A stretch of DNA of 64,000 nucleotides, from NCBI GenBank assembly GCA_037179385.1, contig CM074187.1, positions 48,518,879 through 48,582,878 of the forward strand. Direction: 5' to 3'. Of the stretch, positions 11,766-23,029 are shown piece after piece. Numbering within the stretch: the stretch's first letter is position 1; each line of letters starts with the position of its first letter. The notes under the pieces were generated by a model. It had not been told where the DNA came from. It worked only from the letters and a program-made list of their open reading frames with translations, and made no database searches. The position numbers and the translations under genes are program-made. This DNA is from Holothuria scabra (lineage: Eukaryota > Echinodermata > Holothuroidea > Aspidochirotida > Holothuriidae).

Positions 11766-11915
11766 TTCGTTCCTCTAGTGTAGTCTTTGTTTGGCTTTTG
11801 TCTTCACTCAGCTATTTTTTTTTAAACAGCTTTATTAACCCACCCCACACAACACCCTGGATCCCCACATCCTTCAGTTACGAAGCAACATGTAATATTA
11901 AAAATGTTTTCTCAC

Positions 11916-11990
11916 ATTTTGCAGTTCCATGTGATTGTCTTCTGTCATCCAGACCTTGGTGATATTTGTGGTTGTGTTTCCATAGTGAGG
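11916..11990 (-). CDS. SPPL2-like protease, short linker exon
   Basis: This short exon has 25 codons, phase 0 at both ends, with acceptor TTCTCATAG and donor GTGAGA. It encodes PHYGNTTTNITKVWMTEDNH followed by MELQN. Joined to the next exon it gives a stretch that lines up with the last strand and helix of the SPPL2 protease-associated domain (the family's 'I-x-x-x-x-S-Y-K-D-M' segment) before the first transmembrane span. N-T-T and N-I-T are two potential N-glycosylation sites. Being short, it is weaker alone; phase continuity and position between two stronger exons support it. Confidence 0.62.
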
Positions 11991-12599
11991 CTATGAGAAC
12001 AAATTTATGAAACGCGAAACCATATAAAACTTCAGTGAGGGAGAAATTGATCACCTCCAGTTACAAAACATATATATAACCCAGGTATAATAAAACATAA
12101 TTACCAACAGTTCAAAGAACATATTTAGCCAATGTCATAAGATCCTAGTCACATTTAATGGCTAGGGGGGGTTACAGCAATTTGTCATACAGCAAGGTGA
12201 GAACCAAATATTCTCTTTTTTTTTCTTTCTTGCTTTCTTTCACATTTCATTTACTCAGTTCAGATAAATTGTCCGACTTATACAAAGGAAATAAACAGTG
12301 ACCAACAACTGTTGCTTTACAAAACTGTCTACATATAGATGAATACTGAACCACAAAATTAGGAATTTGAAAACACTCAAACTCAACTCAAGTCAGACCT
12401 ATTACATCCTAATCTGAGAGATGAAACTGAATAATAACACTAACCCTTGTCTTTGACAAACAAATGGACAAAAGAGAGATACAATTCACTAAGTTCCATG
12501 GTAAGCAGCAATGTCAATAAGGAAGATAAAGACTGTCAGTGATCTCAATTACATTTGTAAAGCTGTCTTTCTATATGAAGGGGGGTGGGTTATTGAGTT

Positions 12600-12695
12600 A
12601 TCCCACCTCATACCTCGCATTCCAATTCGTCACATACACATACATACGCTTAGGTGACTGCATAGGTTCCTTTCTTACACAAGGAACCAAAAAAG
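12600..12695 (+). repeat. Solo terminus of a CA-tailed array element
   Basis: A short CACATACACATACATACGC run is followed by GACTGCATAGGTTCC and a hairpin of GGTTCCTT (12665-12672) and AAGGAACC (12681-12688), then AAAAAAG. The same terminus closes the array at 37.2 kb, so this is a truncated copy left with only its right end. Confidence 0.65.
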
Positions 12696-12810
12696 AAGGA
12701 TGAACAAAGGAGCTACTTGAATCAAAAAGAAAATTGCTCTAAATTTCATGGGCTCCTTTTCCATAATTAAAAAGATGACCAGTTCATTTGAAGAAGTCAA
12801 CTTTACTTAC

Positions 12811-12993
12811 ATCATCACTACCCGTGACCACTACAACTGCAACTGCATCTGCCTCCTCAGCAAGAGCCCCTTGCTCTGTAACAGTACAGTTTGGGTTGTC
12901 AAGGGCAACCACAATGGAGTTATAAAAGGGTGATGTATCCAAGGGCAACTCACAAAGAGAATCTGGTGTCACATCAACCAAAGGGTGAAAATC
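12811..12993 (-). CDS. SPPL2-like protease, PA-domain exon
   Basis: This exon has 61 codons, phase 0 at both ends, an acceptor TGTCTTTCACAG and a GTAAGT donor. It reads DFHPLVDVTPDSLCELPL and on to IVVALDNPNCTVTE, then GALAEEADAVAVVVV and GSDD. The alternation of hydrophobic strand, helix with alanines and a second hydrophobic strand is that of a protease-associated domain. The cysteines in SLCELP and PNCTV fall where SPPL2 proteins have their second and third lumenal cysteines. N-C-T is a potential N-glycosylation site, fitting the lumenal location. A copy of the 400-bp dispersed repeat begins only about 12 bases upstream of the acceptor. Splice-site quality, lack of stops and family-like spacing make this the most secure exon of the gene. 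Confidence 0.78.
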
Positions 12994-13004
12994 CTGTGAA
13001 AGAC

Positions 13005-13415
13005 AACATGTCCCAAAAAATACCCTTAGTACAATCTTGTCAGGAAATGTTTTCAGTACTAATTATATGCCCATTCAAGCATTTGAAAATGACCATGAAG
13101 GTTGACATTTGATAGCAGTTTATCTCAGAATAAACTGAAAGGGGATGTAGTCCTTCAGTGAACTAAAAGTAATTTGATTCCCTCTTTTTGCCAGCACTTA
13201 TTTCAGGATTTGTTGTAAGTTATTATTTGAACCCCAAATTTGAGTTGTTGGGCTTCTATTGTACCAGAATGGTAATCAAATCTGCTGCTCATTAAAGCAG
13301 CTAACTGGAGTAATGAACCAGTGGTCGGGTACCATAACTGGGAACCACAGTTTTTCCCGAAAAACTGTGGTAGCCATGACAGATCTCCTTAAAGGCTAAT
13401 ATCCCGTGATGAGAG
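13005..13415 (+). repeat. 400-bp dispersed family, copy 2
   Basis: This is a full-length relative of copy 1 with the terminal CACAGTTTTT / AAAAACTGTG hairpin at about 13347-13370. It lies in the SPPL2-like intron and begins about 12 bases upstream of the acceptor of the PA-domain exon. Confidence 0.75.
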
Positions 13416-13450
13416 ATATTACTTCTTGCAAACAGACCCCGCAGCTTTCA

Positions 13451-13546
13451 CAAAGAATTGTGGGACAGAATGTTGGTGTGTGTTGCTTTTGCCATAGTAC
13501 AGTACCATTGTCAAAAGCAACAGAAACAGTATCCCAAAATCCTTTG
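13451..13546. repeat. Compact imperfect hairpin, about 46-nt arms
   Basis: The left arm (CAAAGAATTGTGGGAC ... GTTGCTTTTG) pairs with the right arm (CAAAAGCAAC ... ATCCCAAAATCCTTTG) around a centre of AGTACAGTAC. The size suits a tiny foldback element or, less likely, a small-RNA precursor. Confidence 0.6.
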
Positions 13547-13553
13547 TAATTCA

Positions 13554-14039
13554 ATGCTACAGCATTTGGGAAAAGGTTGATCTATTGAGTGACTAGTATA
13601 AATTTAATCAATTAACCTAAGAAGTAAAAATAATGCAGCTATCAGTCCACTGCTGAATTAATTTTGACAAAAATGTCAATTTTTTCAAGCAGTGCAGTTG
13701 TTCATCATTGTGAGATTTGGACACAGTGCGACTCAAGATCACTTCTGGGTTCCATACCCTTCTACAGATTCTAACATGGAAAGAGATATGCCCATCCTGG
13801 GCATTAGTGAACAGGCAATAGGGCCAGAATTGTTCACTGTGCACAGTGAACAATCTTACAAGGGGTCTATGGTTGCGTACTTGAGTGCATACATTACAGG
13901 GTGGATACTTCCCTCTAACATGTGCAGGATCATGGAGTTAGGACAGGATGAATATATCCATCTCATACATAGTTAACTAGATAAAGGTAAAATGAAGTCA
14001 TCACAATTGGGATTGGTACTTGTAGATGGTTACGTTAAA
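13554..14039. other. Intronic spacer
   Basis: No exon or repeat identified apart from a short GTTCACTGTGCACAGTGAAC palindrome at about 13831-13850. Confidence 0.4.
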
Positions 14040-14285
14040 TGGAGTTTTAAAGCTCAGTTTCTAACCATGTTGGTTTTAGTCCAGCTGGTCACAGCATTTT
14101 TCCAGTTGTCGCTCACTGGCTTGTTTTCCCTACACTATTTCTTATGCTTGCACCAAGCACAATGGCACTAGGTTCAGCTTTTAAAGTCTTCAGTATGACC
14201 CAGCCAAGACTCGCAATCCAAACCTACCATCTCAAATCTGATGCTCTAACCCCTTTCGACCATGCAGCTAGTCTAATATACTTGT
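14040..14285 (-). mobile_element. tRNA-derived SINE, near complete
   Basis: On the minus strand the head reads TGGTCGAAAGGGGTTAGAGC (box A) and GGTTTGGATTGCGAG (box B), followed by GGGTCATACTGAAGAC and a body with GGGAAAACAAGCCAGTGAGC. Three other copies (825-980, 57244-57410, 58705-58860) share the body. Confidence 0.65.
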
Positions 14286-14769
14286 GGAAAACTATCCTGT
14301 TTCATAAATGGCTTGGAAATATAGTGAGACAATAATATTTTTCTCAATCAGTTGTGAAATTGTATGAACAATGTCACTGCTTTGTCTACCCTGAAAGTAT
14401 AATATCTGGCATATCCTGACATGGTACAGTATGAGGTTAATAGAGTTCAAAAGCAACTGTCTTAGTAATTTAGGTAACCAAACTGCTACTCCAGAAGACA
14501 AAATGTTTTTAACTTATAGAAACTGTGATTAAAGGTGGGACAGTTACAAATTTTAGTAGTTTGTCACCAAAAAATAGAGTGCTTTCACGTTACATCACAA
14601 TTGGTAAGCCACGCCCACGGCCAGGCAAAAATCAACAGATTAATGCAACAGAACATGTGGGTCATCAGCTGCTTCTAAGCTAGCTGCATTAGCAATGGTA
14701 GCATACTACAACAATTTCTGCTTGTCAAAAGGGGCGGGGCTTGTGAAAGCAAGTGAAAACACTCTATAC

Positions 14770-14892
14770 CTCTTCTTCATATGCTGGTGGCAGTGTTCCT
14801 TCTGTACTTCTATACTGGATGCAGAATGATTCCATATCAGGATGCCCATAGCGGACAAGGAGAATCCCATGGTCAGCTGATATTGCTGTCAC
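14770..14892 (-). CDS. SPPL2-like protease, lumenal exon (PA domain start)
   Basis: This is the most upstream exon I can recognise of a minus-strand gene resembling signal peptide peptidase-like 2, an endosomal/lysosomal intramembrane aspartyl protease that cleaves type II membrane proteins. It follows an acceptor (TTTGAACCAG) and stops at a GTATAG donor; both ends are phase 0, giving 41 codons. The translation runs from VTAISADHGILLVRYG through FCIQY to TLPPAYEEE. Members of the family have a similar lumenal start with an F/Y-C-x-x-Y motif followed by LP, and the cysteine is the first of three that recur in the protease-associated domain. The preceding signal-peptide exon is not visible, so it may lie far upstream behind a long intron. 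The call rests on the combined pattern of the four exons. Alternatives are another PA-domain membrane protein, but the GGYWSG in the last exon argues for SPPL2. Confidence 0.72.
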
Positions 14893-15680
14893 CTGGTTCA
14901 AACAAAAGGAAAAACAAAAGCAATGCATACCAGACACATTAATGCAGTTTTGCATGCCAGGGGGTCATCAATGGAGAGGAGTGTCCCTGTTCATTTTTTT
15001 TTTTCAAGGAGCCTCAAAAAAATGATGTGAGATTTTTGCATGTGATAGAATAAGTTTTTTTTAAAAATTCAATTGTGGTGGCTTTAACTATTTTCATTCT
15101 CCAGTGCAAGACCTTTTTATGAGAAAATTTTTACAAGCAGGCATCACACATACAGATACACACACAGGACATCACCATGGCATAGATTTCTTGCCTGCCT
15201 TCGGCAAGGAATCAATAAAATGTTGACATTGCATGCACCTTGGTATATCAAGCAGAAGGAAGCACAGCCATCAGAACAAGAAATCACTACAGTATATCAC
15301 AACTGATTTCCTAATAAGTGGGCTGAGGGTTGCAAAGTATGCCCACAGTATTCCCTGCCTTGTTGTAAAAGGCCACTAAAGGGGAGGCCCTGCACTGTTA
15401 GATCAACTGAAAAAGTGTGGGTAGAGCTCATGTTACAATATATTGTACAGGGGCAATTCCTTTGTTACAGTGTGACAAAAAATACTGTACATGTGAAGTC
15501 ATTTCAATTCTGTTTTTCTCAGAATATACAGTATAATGGGAATCTTCAGAAAAGGTTATCAGTGCAAGAGGGGAAACAATGAACTTTCAAAACATGCACA
15601 ATTTTTAATTGAGAGGTGTAAAAAATAATAATTGGAATATCAATAAAAATATGCTCAGGTTACTGTGTGACATGAAAAAT
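14893..15680. other. Sequence upstream of the first recognised SPPL2-like exon
   Basis: A solo array end lies at 15140-15215. No signal-peptide exon was found here. Poly-T and poly-A runs near 14992-15064 are the only other features. Confidence 0.45.
15140..15215 (+). repeat. Solo array terminus with hairpin
   Basis: A CACA-rich run is followed by CACCATGGCATAGATTTC and a hairpin TTGCC-TGCCTTC-GGCAA (with flanks GATTTC / GGAATC) ending at 15213. The array at 39.6-41.0 kb ends with the same hairpin. Confidence 0.65.
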
Positions 15681-15687
15681 ACATTAC

Positions 15688-17284
15688 CTGTGGCAGAGCT
15701 GCCATATGGTCAGTGGGGGAGGTCGCCCCCCTGACGGACCAAAATCGTCTGTCGGCGCCCTTTTTAGGTTTTTTAATATACCTTACTCTTGCACCATTAT
15801 TGGCAAAAGACATAACTTACAGTAATAGCGTTGTTTTAAGGCCCAGCTAACAAAATGCTCAAAAAACCACCAGTAACCGTAGTTACTGCACTTTATTCTG
15901 ATGAAAAGGGCCATCTTCTGTAATATAGGGATAGGTTTTACCGAAACATATCTTCATGCTTAATACGCAGTTAAATGAATGCTGTCGCTGTGCTAAGTTG
16001 CTTCGACATCAAGCGTGATTATAAGCTTACAAAATACACAGACTGATATTAAATTCACCCTCCGGGCCAATAAAAGATGTTGCAAAGGGCGCAACAATAA
16101 TTGTAGCGGAAATAGCCCTCTTGATAATTGTCAACATAGACAATAAAAAGGTTATAAAGATACCAAAATAGCTTCCACAACATTTTTCAAAATTATTTGA
16201 AGAGAAAATTCAGGTTAAAATAAAATAAAACTGTTGTCATAGTGGTAATGATTTAAGAGTTTTAATGAGCAGTTTCCATTTTGCTTTTCTGCAAGTGACC
16301 ATTCTCATGATAAATGGCTGTTTCTGAGACTGTACGATAATCCCATGAAAGTGCTTATTTCTGTACTTTCGTGGTCTCAAAAGCCATAAAATTGCATCTA
16401 ATAAGCCCAGGTTCAGGCTACTTTTATTTAGTATGATTTCGGTATCTAGAGAGCTAAGCAGACTTTTTGTCTTGGGCTATTTCTTGCAATGTACTTAGTT
16501 AATGGCTATTTCAGAGTGGTCACATGATGTAAATTACGTCAATTAATGTTTCTTTGTGTACTTATCTTGATTTACAGATGCCAAAAATGTACACCTAACG
16601 GTGATTAATTGCCATAACTTTTTGTAAGATTGCTTGCTATTTGGCCCTAGCAGGTTTAATATTTATCTTCAAAAAGTAGCCCATTATTACATTAAAATCT
16701 TAAATCGAGACCTGACAATAACACAAAATATAATGACCGCCTTCATACAAGAATGTGAAAGAGAGGGATAGAAACATGGGCATCCACAGGTTGGGGCAAG
16801 GGGGAAACTTGCCCTCCCAGGGAAAATAAAAAACCTGAAGAAAATATAACGAAAAAGACAAAAAAATTAACAGCAATATTTCTCAAGAGTTCACTCAGTG
16901 TTTTCCCTATTTATATGCGGTAAAAAAGGCTTTAGAAATGCCATTTCTCGAGATCTAAGGGGCATTTTGGGCCAAAATTTTCTTGCACTCCGCGCCAACT
17001 CGTGGTGTCGCGGAGCTTTCCCCCTAAAAGAATTTTGTCCCCCCCCCCCAGAATTTTCTTCCGCGGAGACCCACAGATAGAAAATTTAAACATGTTTTAA
17101 TAGAAAAACTTGCTGAGGAGAAATGGCAAAGTAGTCTTCTACAAGGTGCGGAAAATTAAATGGAAAGCCTGAAAAGCTGTGGCTTCTATCGTGCTGAGGC
17201 TCAGGGAAGTTACTCCTTCGAAGCGCCCCTGCAGACCATTTTCGCCCCCCCTCTGACTGAAATCCCTACTTAGCTCCGCCACTG
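15688..17284. mobile_element. hAT-like non-autonomous DNA transposon, 1.6 kb
   Basis: The ends are CTGTGGCAGAGCT and, on the other strand, CAGTGGCGGAGCT. They are flanked by an 8-bp imperfect target duplication, TACATTAC (15680-15687) and TACAATAC (17285-17292), seven of eight matching. CAGTGGCGGAG-type termini with 8-bp duplications are typical of hAT elements. No transposase-like frame is visible, and the G- and C-rich strings near both ends (GTCGCCCCCCT; TCGCCCCCCCTC) belong to subterminal sequence. Confidence 0.72.
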
Positions 17285-17292
17285 TACAATAC

Positions 17293-18053
17293 CCAAATAC
17301 CCTTTCTTAAAACCCTCTGAATTTCAAGGTGAATCCCAATTGGAAATATGTACACTTTATCCAGCATAGTCTTAACTCTCATGTGATATGAGCAATTTTA
17401 CAAATTAAGCATTAACACCTTAAATATTATATCATAACTATAGCAATGTATGGTTACAGTGTGACGGTTACAGTGTGACAGAAGGTGCAACACATGGTGT
17501 GCCACACAAAAGCATGCAGCATCAAGCTACAGTGTATGTGTGGCACAAAAACATGTGAGTGTTCAATGGATAATAAAACTGCAAAATAAAATGTAAATCT
17601 GTCAATTAATAAGGAACTGCTATTGCTACAAACTGACCACAAGCCTTATAATTTCTAGAAAATAAGAAAAAATTTTAAGGAAAAATTTCCGAGACAGTTT
17701 TGCAGGAAACATATACATGGACTGTACTACTTTTTTTCTGTTCTTATATGTACTGTATATCAGCAAGAAGGAACAGTTTAGTAGCTGTCAGGTGGTATAT
17801 CCAGCTGATAAGTGCTTATCAGGAGACTTATGGATTATGTACTGTGTTCAGTTTTATACAATTCTGAATAGTGCACCGATACAATAGCACCTATACTGTG
17901 TGCAAACCAGTCAAAGATGGTACCAAATTCAACACTGCACCAGTTTCATGAGAGCAGCTCAGCATTCTGCTCCAGTACGTGGAAGACACACCAAAACATT
18001 TGCCATGATTTATGAATATATAGTGGGTCTGCTTTGAGGAGAGGTGTCCCAAT
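17293..18053. other. Spacer
   Basis: AT-rich sequence with a short tandem TACAGTGTGACGGTTACAGT at 17455-17474. No gene seen. Confidence 0.4.
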
Positions 18054-18057
18054 TTAA

Positions 18058-18897
18058 AGGCCTAATCCTCTCACCCCAAACAGTTCCAGACTTACTTATG
18101 TAAAGCGGATCATTGAGTTGGTTCATGAAATTCAATTTTTTCCAGACCTGTAAAGTTTTCTTCACAAACCAATGACAAATGGTCAAACTGAGACAACCTC
18201 CTTATTTTACATACTGTACAAATAATTGTTTTATGAGAGAGTACTCAACAATTCAATTCAGTTATCAAAAATTTGTAACCAGACACTTTTTCAAATTATG
18301 CACAAGACCATTACAAGTTATGACACCACAAAATTCGAAATTTTAACTTTTTCCCGAACTATTGGATATGAAACTTGACACATTATGCTACCTGCAAACA
18401 TTGTCATGCTGTAGTGACCCTTCAACTCTCTCATTACATTATCATTGTCAACTCAATGAGCCCCCTTTGAGCCCTTCCAACCATGGGTGGAAAAAGTTGT
18501 GAAGCTCCTTCCCGGGAAATTTGGACATCTGGAGGAAAATTTCCCTTTTCTGTACATGGAAATACAGGGAGAATTGTGGGAAATTTTATTCCCTTCCTAG
18601 CAAATAGTGCTCCTCTTTTTCTGAGCAATAAACGTTTTTTCCAGCCCTGCCTTCCAACAACTGTCTAAAATTTCACCCTAATCAAGACACAATCTCAGAC
18701 TAGTTTATTGCTATAGGGAGCATTAGTCAACAAGACCCCAAAGTGTAATCAAAAGACTCTCACTACAGTACATGCTGTGTAATATGAGGTTTGGTTTTTT
18801 GCATTTTTGAACTTGCTGTTAATCTGAGAGTGGTGCCAATTAGGAATTTCTGTGGACTACTACAAAAATTGTAGTTTGGGGTGGGAGCATTAGGCCT
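18058..18897. mobile_element. TTAA-flanked TIR element, 840 bp
   Basis: The left end is AGGCCTAATCCTCTCACCCC (extends to AAAC) and the right end is its imperfect reverse complement (GTTTGGGGTGGGAGCATTAGGCCT without the last base pair exact). Both ends abut TTAA (18054-18057 and 18898-18901). TTAA duplication is typical of piggyBac and Kolobok superfamilies. A smaller relative lies at 61638-61931. No transposase is visible. Confidence 0.7.
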
Positions 18898-19289
18898 TTA
18901 AGCAAGTGGATAACAAGTAGGCAAGTATTTATAGACATGACACCTTTCCAAATGAAACGATACTGGCATTCAAAACCATCAAAAAAAATTGGTTGTAAAA
19001 AATCTAACGATGATATTTCAGAAGTTGGGGCAAGGCAAGGAGTTGTGCAAACAGTTAATGTTAAGCATGATTTCAAAGATACCTACAAACCATTGATACA
19101 AATTGGGTGCTGTTCCTCATTATTCAAACGATGCTGTTTCTCATTATTCAAACGATAAAACACACAAGCTGGAAATGAAGGGCTATTCACTGGAGCATCA
19201 TAGCCCAGTGATGGCCACAATTACAGGGCAAAATATACTGTACTTTACATCAGGGCAGATTATACCAATCAAGACTGAAGGTTACGAAG

Positions 19290-20815
19290 GGGATATAACC
19301 AGAATGCAAAAATGCATTGAGATTTCGATGATACATACATGCTCTTTTCAATGAAATGCTACATTTCTTGTAGTAATTGGTGACTCAAAGTGGCCTTTGA
19401 CTCCACCTGTTAGTAACTGGTTTTTCTTTTAACCAAAACATTTCTACATTCACAAAGCCAAATTTCATACTGTGCCTCAAGATATTCTGCAAAACAAGCT
19501 GCTTACATCATAATGCATCAACATATCAAGTTTGAAATGAATCCAAGTTTCCTACCTTGAGATATAGTGTAAACAAGGTTTTCTGAGTTTGACCCCCTAT
19601 GACCCCAAATGACCTCTGACCTCAACCAAAATCAAAAGGGTTCTTCCTTACATCATAACGCATCAACATATCAAGTTTGAAATAAATCCAACTTTCCTAC
19701 CATGATGTATCATGTAAACAAGGATTTCAGGGTTGGACCCCATGTGAACCCAAATGACCTTTGACCTCCACCAAAATTTGTTGGGATTTCCTATCATCAT
19801 AACGCATCAACATATCAAGTTTGAAATGGATCAAGGTTTCCTACCTTGAGATATAGTGTAAACCAGGATTTCGGGGTTTGACCCCATGTGACCCCAAATG
19901 ACCTTTGACCTCCACCAAAATTAATCAGGTTCTTTCTTTCATCATAACGCATCAACCTATCAAGATTGAAATGAATCCAACTTTCCTACCATGATGTATC
20001 ATGTAAACAAGGATTTCGGGGTTTGACCCCATGTGACCCCAAATGACCTTTGAACTCCACGAAAATACATCAGTTTTTTTCTTACATCGTAACGCATCAA
20101 CATATCAAGTTTGAAATTAATCCAAGTTTCCTACCATGATATATCGTGTAAACAAAGATTTTGGGGTTTGACCCCACGTGACCCCAAATGGCCCTTGACT
20201 TACACGAAAATATATTGGGTTCTTTCTTACATCGTAACGCATCAACATATCAAGTTTGAAATTAATCCAAGTTTCCTATCTTGAGATATTGTGTAAACAA
20301 GAATTTCCGTTTTTGACCCCCTGTGACCCCAGATGACCTTTGACCTCCACCAAAGAAAATTGGGTTCTTCTTCACATCATAACACATCAAGTTTGAAATG
20401 AATCAAAGTTTCCTAACTTGAGATATTGTGTAAACAAGGATTTCAGGGTTTGACCCAATGTGACCCCAAATGACCTTTGGCCTCCATGAAAATATATAGG
20501 GTTCTTTCTTACATCATAATGCATCAACATATCAAGTTTGAAATTAATCCAAGTTTCCTACCATGAGATATCGTGTAAACAAGGATTTCAGGGTTTGACC
20601 CCATGTGACCCCAATGACCTTTGGCCTCCATGAAAATATATCGGGTTCTTCCTTACATCATAACGCATCAACATATCATGTTTGAAATTAATCCAAGCCT
20701 CCTACCATGAGATATCGTGTAAACAAGGATTTCGGGGTTTCACCCCACGTGACCCCAAATGACCTTTGAACTCCACCAAAATCAATAGGGTTCATCCTTA
20801 CATCATAACGTCAGT
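19290..20815 (+). repeat. DR1-bearing tandem array
   Basis: The leader CCAGAATGCAAAAATGCATT at 19300 is shared with the 5.5-kb array. About ten monomers of roughly 145-150 bp follow, typically TGACCCCAAATGACCTTTGA, CATCATAACGCATCAACATA and TCGTGTAAACAAGGATTTC. There is no CA-rich end: the array stops at 20815 near the TIR element at 20846. Confidence 0.78.
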
Positions 20816-20845
20816 ACTCAAATTTGATACTTTTAATGTAATATA

Positions 20846-21703
20846 CCGTATTTACTCTATTAAACGCCCCGGGAGGGGGGGTGAAATTTTCGTTAAGAGG
20901 GGCGTTTATTAGAGTCAAATTTACGTGACTTTTCTCTTGGCAAGTGCCCCACAACTTGTTCCTTATCTGAGCCCTTCTGATAAACTGCTATGGCATATTT
21001 GTCCATTTGGTTGTCAGCTTCACAATCAGCTGTGAGCTCCTCCCCAATGATCGGTAACCAAACTTCCCTATAAATATGGAAGCCACGAACAGCACTCTGA
21101 ACTTAGCAAGTGTGATCAACTTTCGCCGACATCTTGATAAGTAACGTTACACACAGAAGTGACGTTTTTACGTGCCCGCGGCATGCATGCATGCATGCTG
21201 TACACAGTATACAGCCAGGCCTCACGGTACTATCCTGACCGGCCGGCTAGATGCACGTACATATGGTAATTGCATAATAGTTACCGTGAGTAGCACCATG
21301 CACATACATATTAGCAGTACATACGCATTCACAGCATTTCACTGTTAAACAGTTTTCCTGTGTTGGATTTGGATTTTCTTGTTAGCCTGTTCGGGTAGGC
21401 TAGCGAATATTTGTATAGGCCTTCCTACGGTATGTACAGTACCACTTTCGAACTACAAATGAAGCAGTATATACAGGTTCACGGTATGTGATAGCGTGAT
21501 GGATATCAACAGAAATTAGTTGCAGAAACATGCCTTTTAATTCAGGATATGGGACTTTAGATGATTTCGTGGCTTCAAGGTAGGACTATTTCATTTTTCT
21601 TTTAACATATTGTCTTTGGAATTAACAATTTCACTTTATGCAATATGACAAAAAAGTTGGGGGGCGTTTATTAGAGAGGGGGCGTTTAATAGAGTAAATA
21701 CGG
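20846..21703. mobile_element. TIR element with TA flanks and exon-like core
   Basis: The ends CCGTATTTACTCTATTAAAC and GTTTAATAGAGTAAATACGG are perfect inverted repeats, continued by GCCCC on the left and GGGGGC on the right. TA lies on both sides (20844-20845, 21704-21705). Inside, near 21531, ATG opens MPFNSGYGTLDDFVASR and meets a GTAGGA donor-like site, resembling a first transposase exon. A (GCAT)n stretch lies at 21181-21197. I cannot assign a superfamily. Confidence 0.7.
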
Positions 21704-21705
21704 TA

Positions 21706-23029
21706 GAGGTGACTTGTGGGGATTTATTTAGGTGCACTTTAATTTCAATTTTTTCAACAAAATGTCTTTTTTTCACATTATCCATAATTTTTGGTTGTTT
21801 ACGTCAGGAGTATGGGTAAATTAAGCTTATATCTGGAAAATTCATACTTTTAGCTTCAATTTGATACCAAATTCCAAAGCAATTGCTCAATTACATTTTT
21901 TGGAGATTTGGATCCTCTGGCCTAGAATTGCCCATAGGGACAAAATGTCTGTTTCACTGAAAATGTCTGTTTCACTTTTCAAAGTGGTTTCAGCCTCTGA
22001 ATTGCCAGTGGATTTTCCTAAAATTTGCTGTACAGGTGTCATATTAGGATGACAACACATTTTCTTCCTAGCTACATAATAAACCAAAGAAAAGTGGTAA
22101 TTTTTGGCCATTGTAATCATTTTTTTGCCTCAAAGGCAAAAGTTTGCCAGAAAAAAGATAACAGTGGAGGCATTGTTAGTATACAGTATACTGTAGGCCT
22201 ATTCTTGTAACTGCCTGTGTCCACTGAGTACACACCATCAGTTCCTTGTACGTACTTCCTTCGGTAATTTTAGTACTATAACCAGGGACCCAAGCATATT
22301 GAGGGTTCACTGTTCAACCATGGAAGTGCTATTTGGATCACCAAAAGTTGGTTTCGCTGGTCAAGCTCATGGGGTGGTGGATATATGCTCACACATGACA
22401 TGTTACAATTTTGAATAAAGTCAATTTGAATGTACACAATCAGAATTACCTATCAGCCTTTGAATCTCCAAATGGATGGTGTTTTCTTCCAGAACTTCAA
22501 TTTTCACAAAATGAGTGAGCTGGGGAGGGAGGGAGGAAGGGAGAGGAAAACGGATGGAAATGACAGGAAGGGAGAGAGGGATTGGGGGAGGGGAGAGGAA
22601 AGACTTTTGTTTCTTCCTTCCCTATTGCTTATGCCGGTGTCTTCTGGTCATACTTACGATGCAATGTGACTCAATTTTTTGTCTGATTCCTGTCTTAATA
22701 GGCAACATTATAAAAGGGGATGAACTAGCTATGGAGATTTATCCCTGACAAAGTTCAAATGCTAGGTAAACAGTGTTTACATGCTGGTCCACCTAACTGG
22801 AGTTGTCTGGGTATGTGTTACATGTACACCATGATTTTGTTCAAGATGAATTAAAAACTGAACAGGTAACATCAGAAGGGTTGAGCAACAGTAGCTTTGC
22901 TACTCTAGTTTTTGAAACTGTACTTGAAATCAAACTTGACACCATATTTATCTACGTAGTTGACACAATAACACATAGGCCTACTTGTTGGTGTGTCTTT
23001 CAATCTCATCTAACTAACTAACAAACAAC
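21706..23029. other. Spacer with a polypurine tract
   Basis: Mostly AT-rich sequence. At 22517-22608 one strand is almost entirely purine with several GGGA/GGGG blocks. The open frames across it (22430-22748) are low-complexity shadows. Confidence 0.45.

Larger units (their letters stand above)
10918..14769 (-). other. Introns of the SPPL2-like gene
   Basis: The three introns (10918-11915, 11991-12810, 12994-14769) contain a tRNA-like SINE (11285-11435), a dispersed repeat (11590-11765), an isolated array terminus (12600-12695), one copy of the 400-bp family (13005-13415), a foldback hairpin (13451-13546) and a SINE (14040-14285). The remainder is AT-rich with no further exon that I can defend. 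Confidence 0.6.

Noticed and set aside
22430..22748. Two overlapping frames rich in R, E, G and K
   Set aside because: They translate a polypurine tract.
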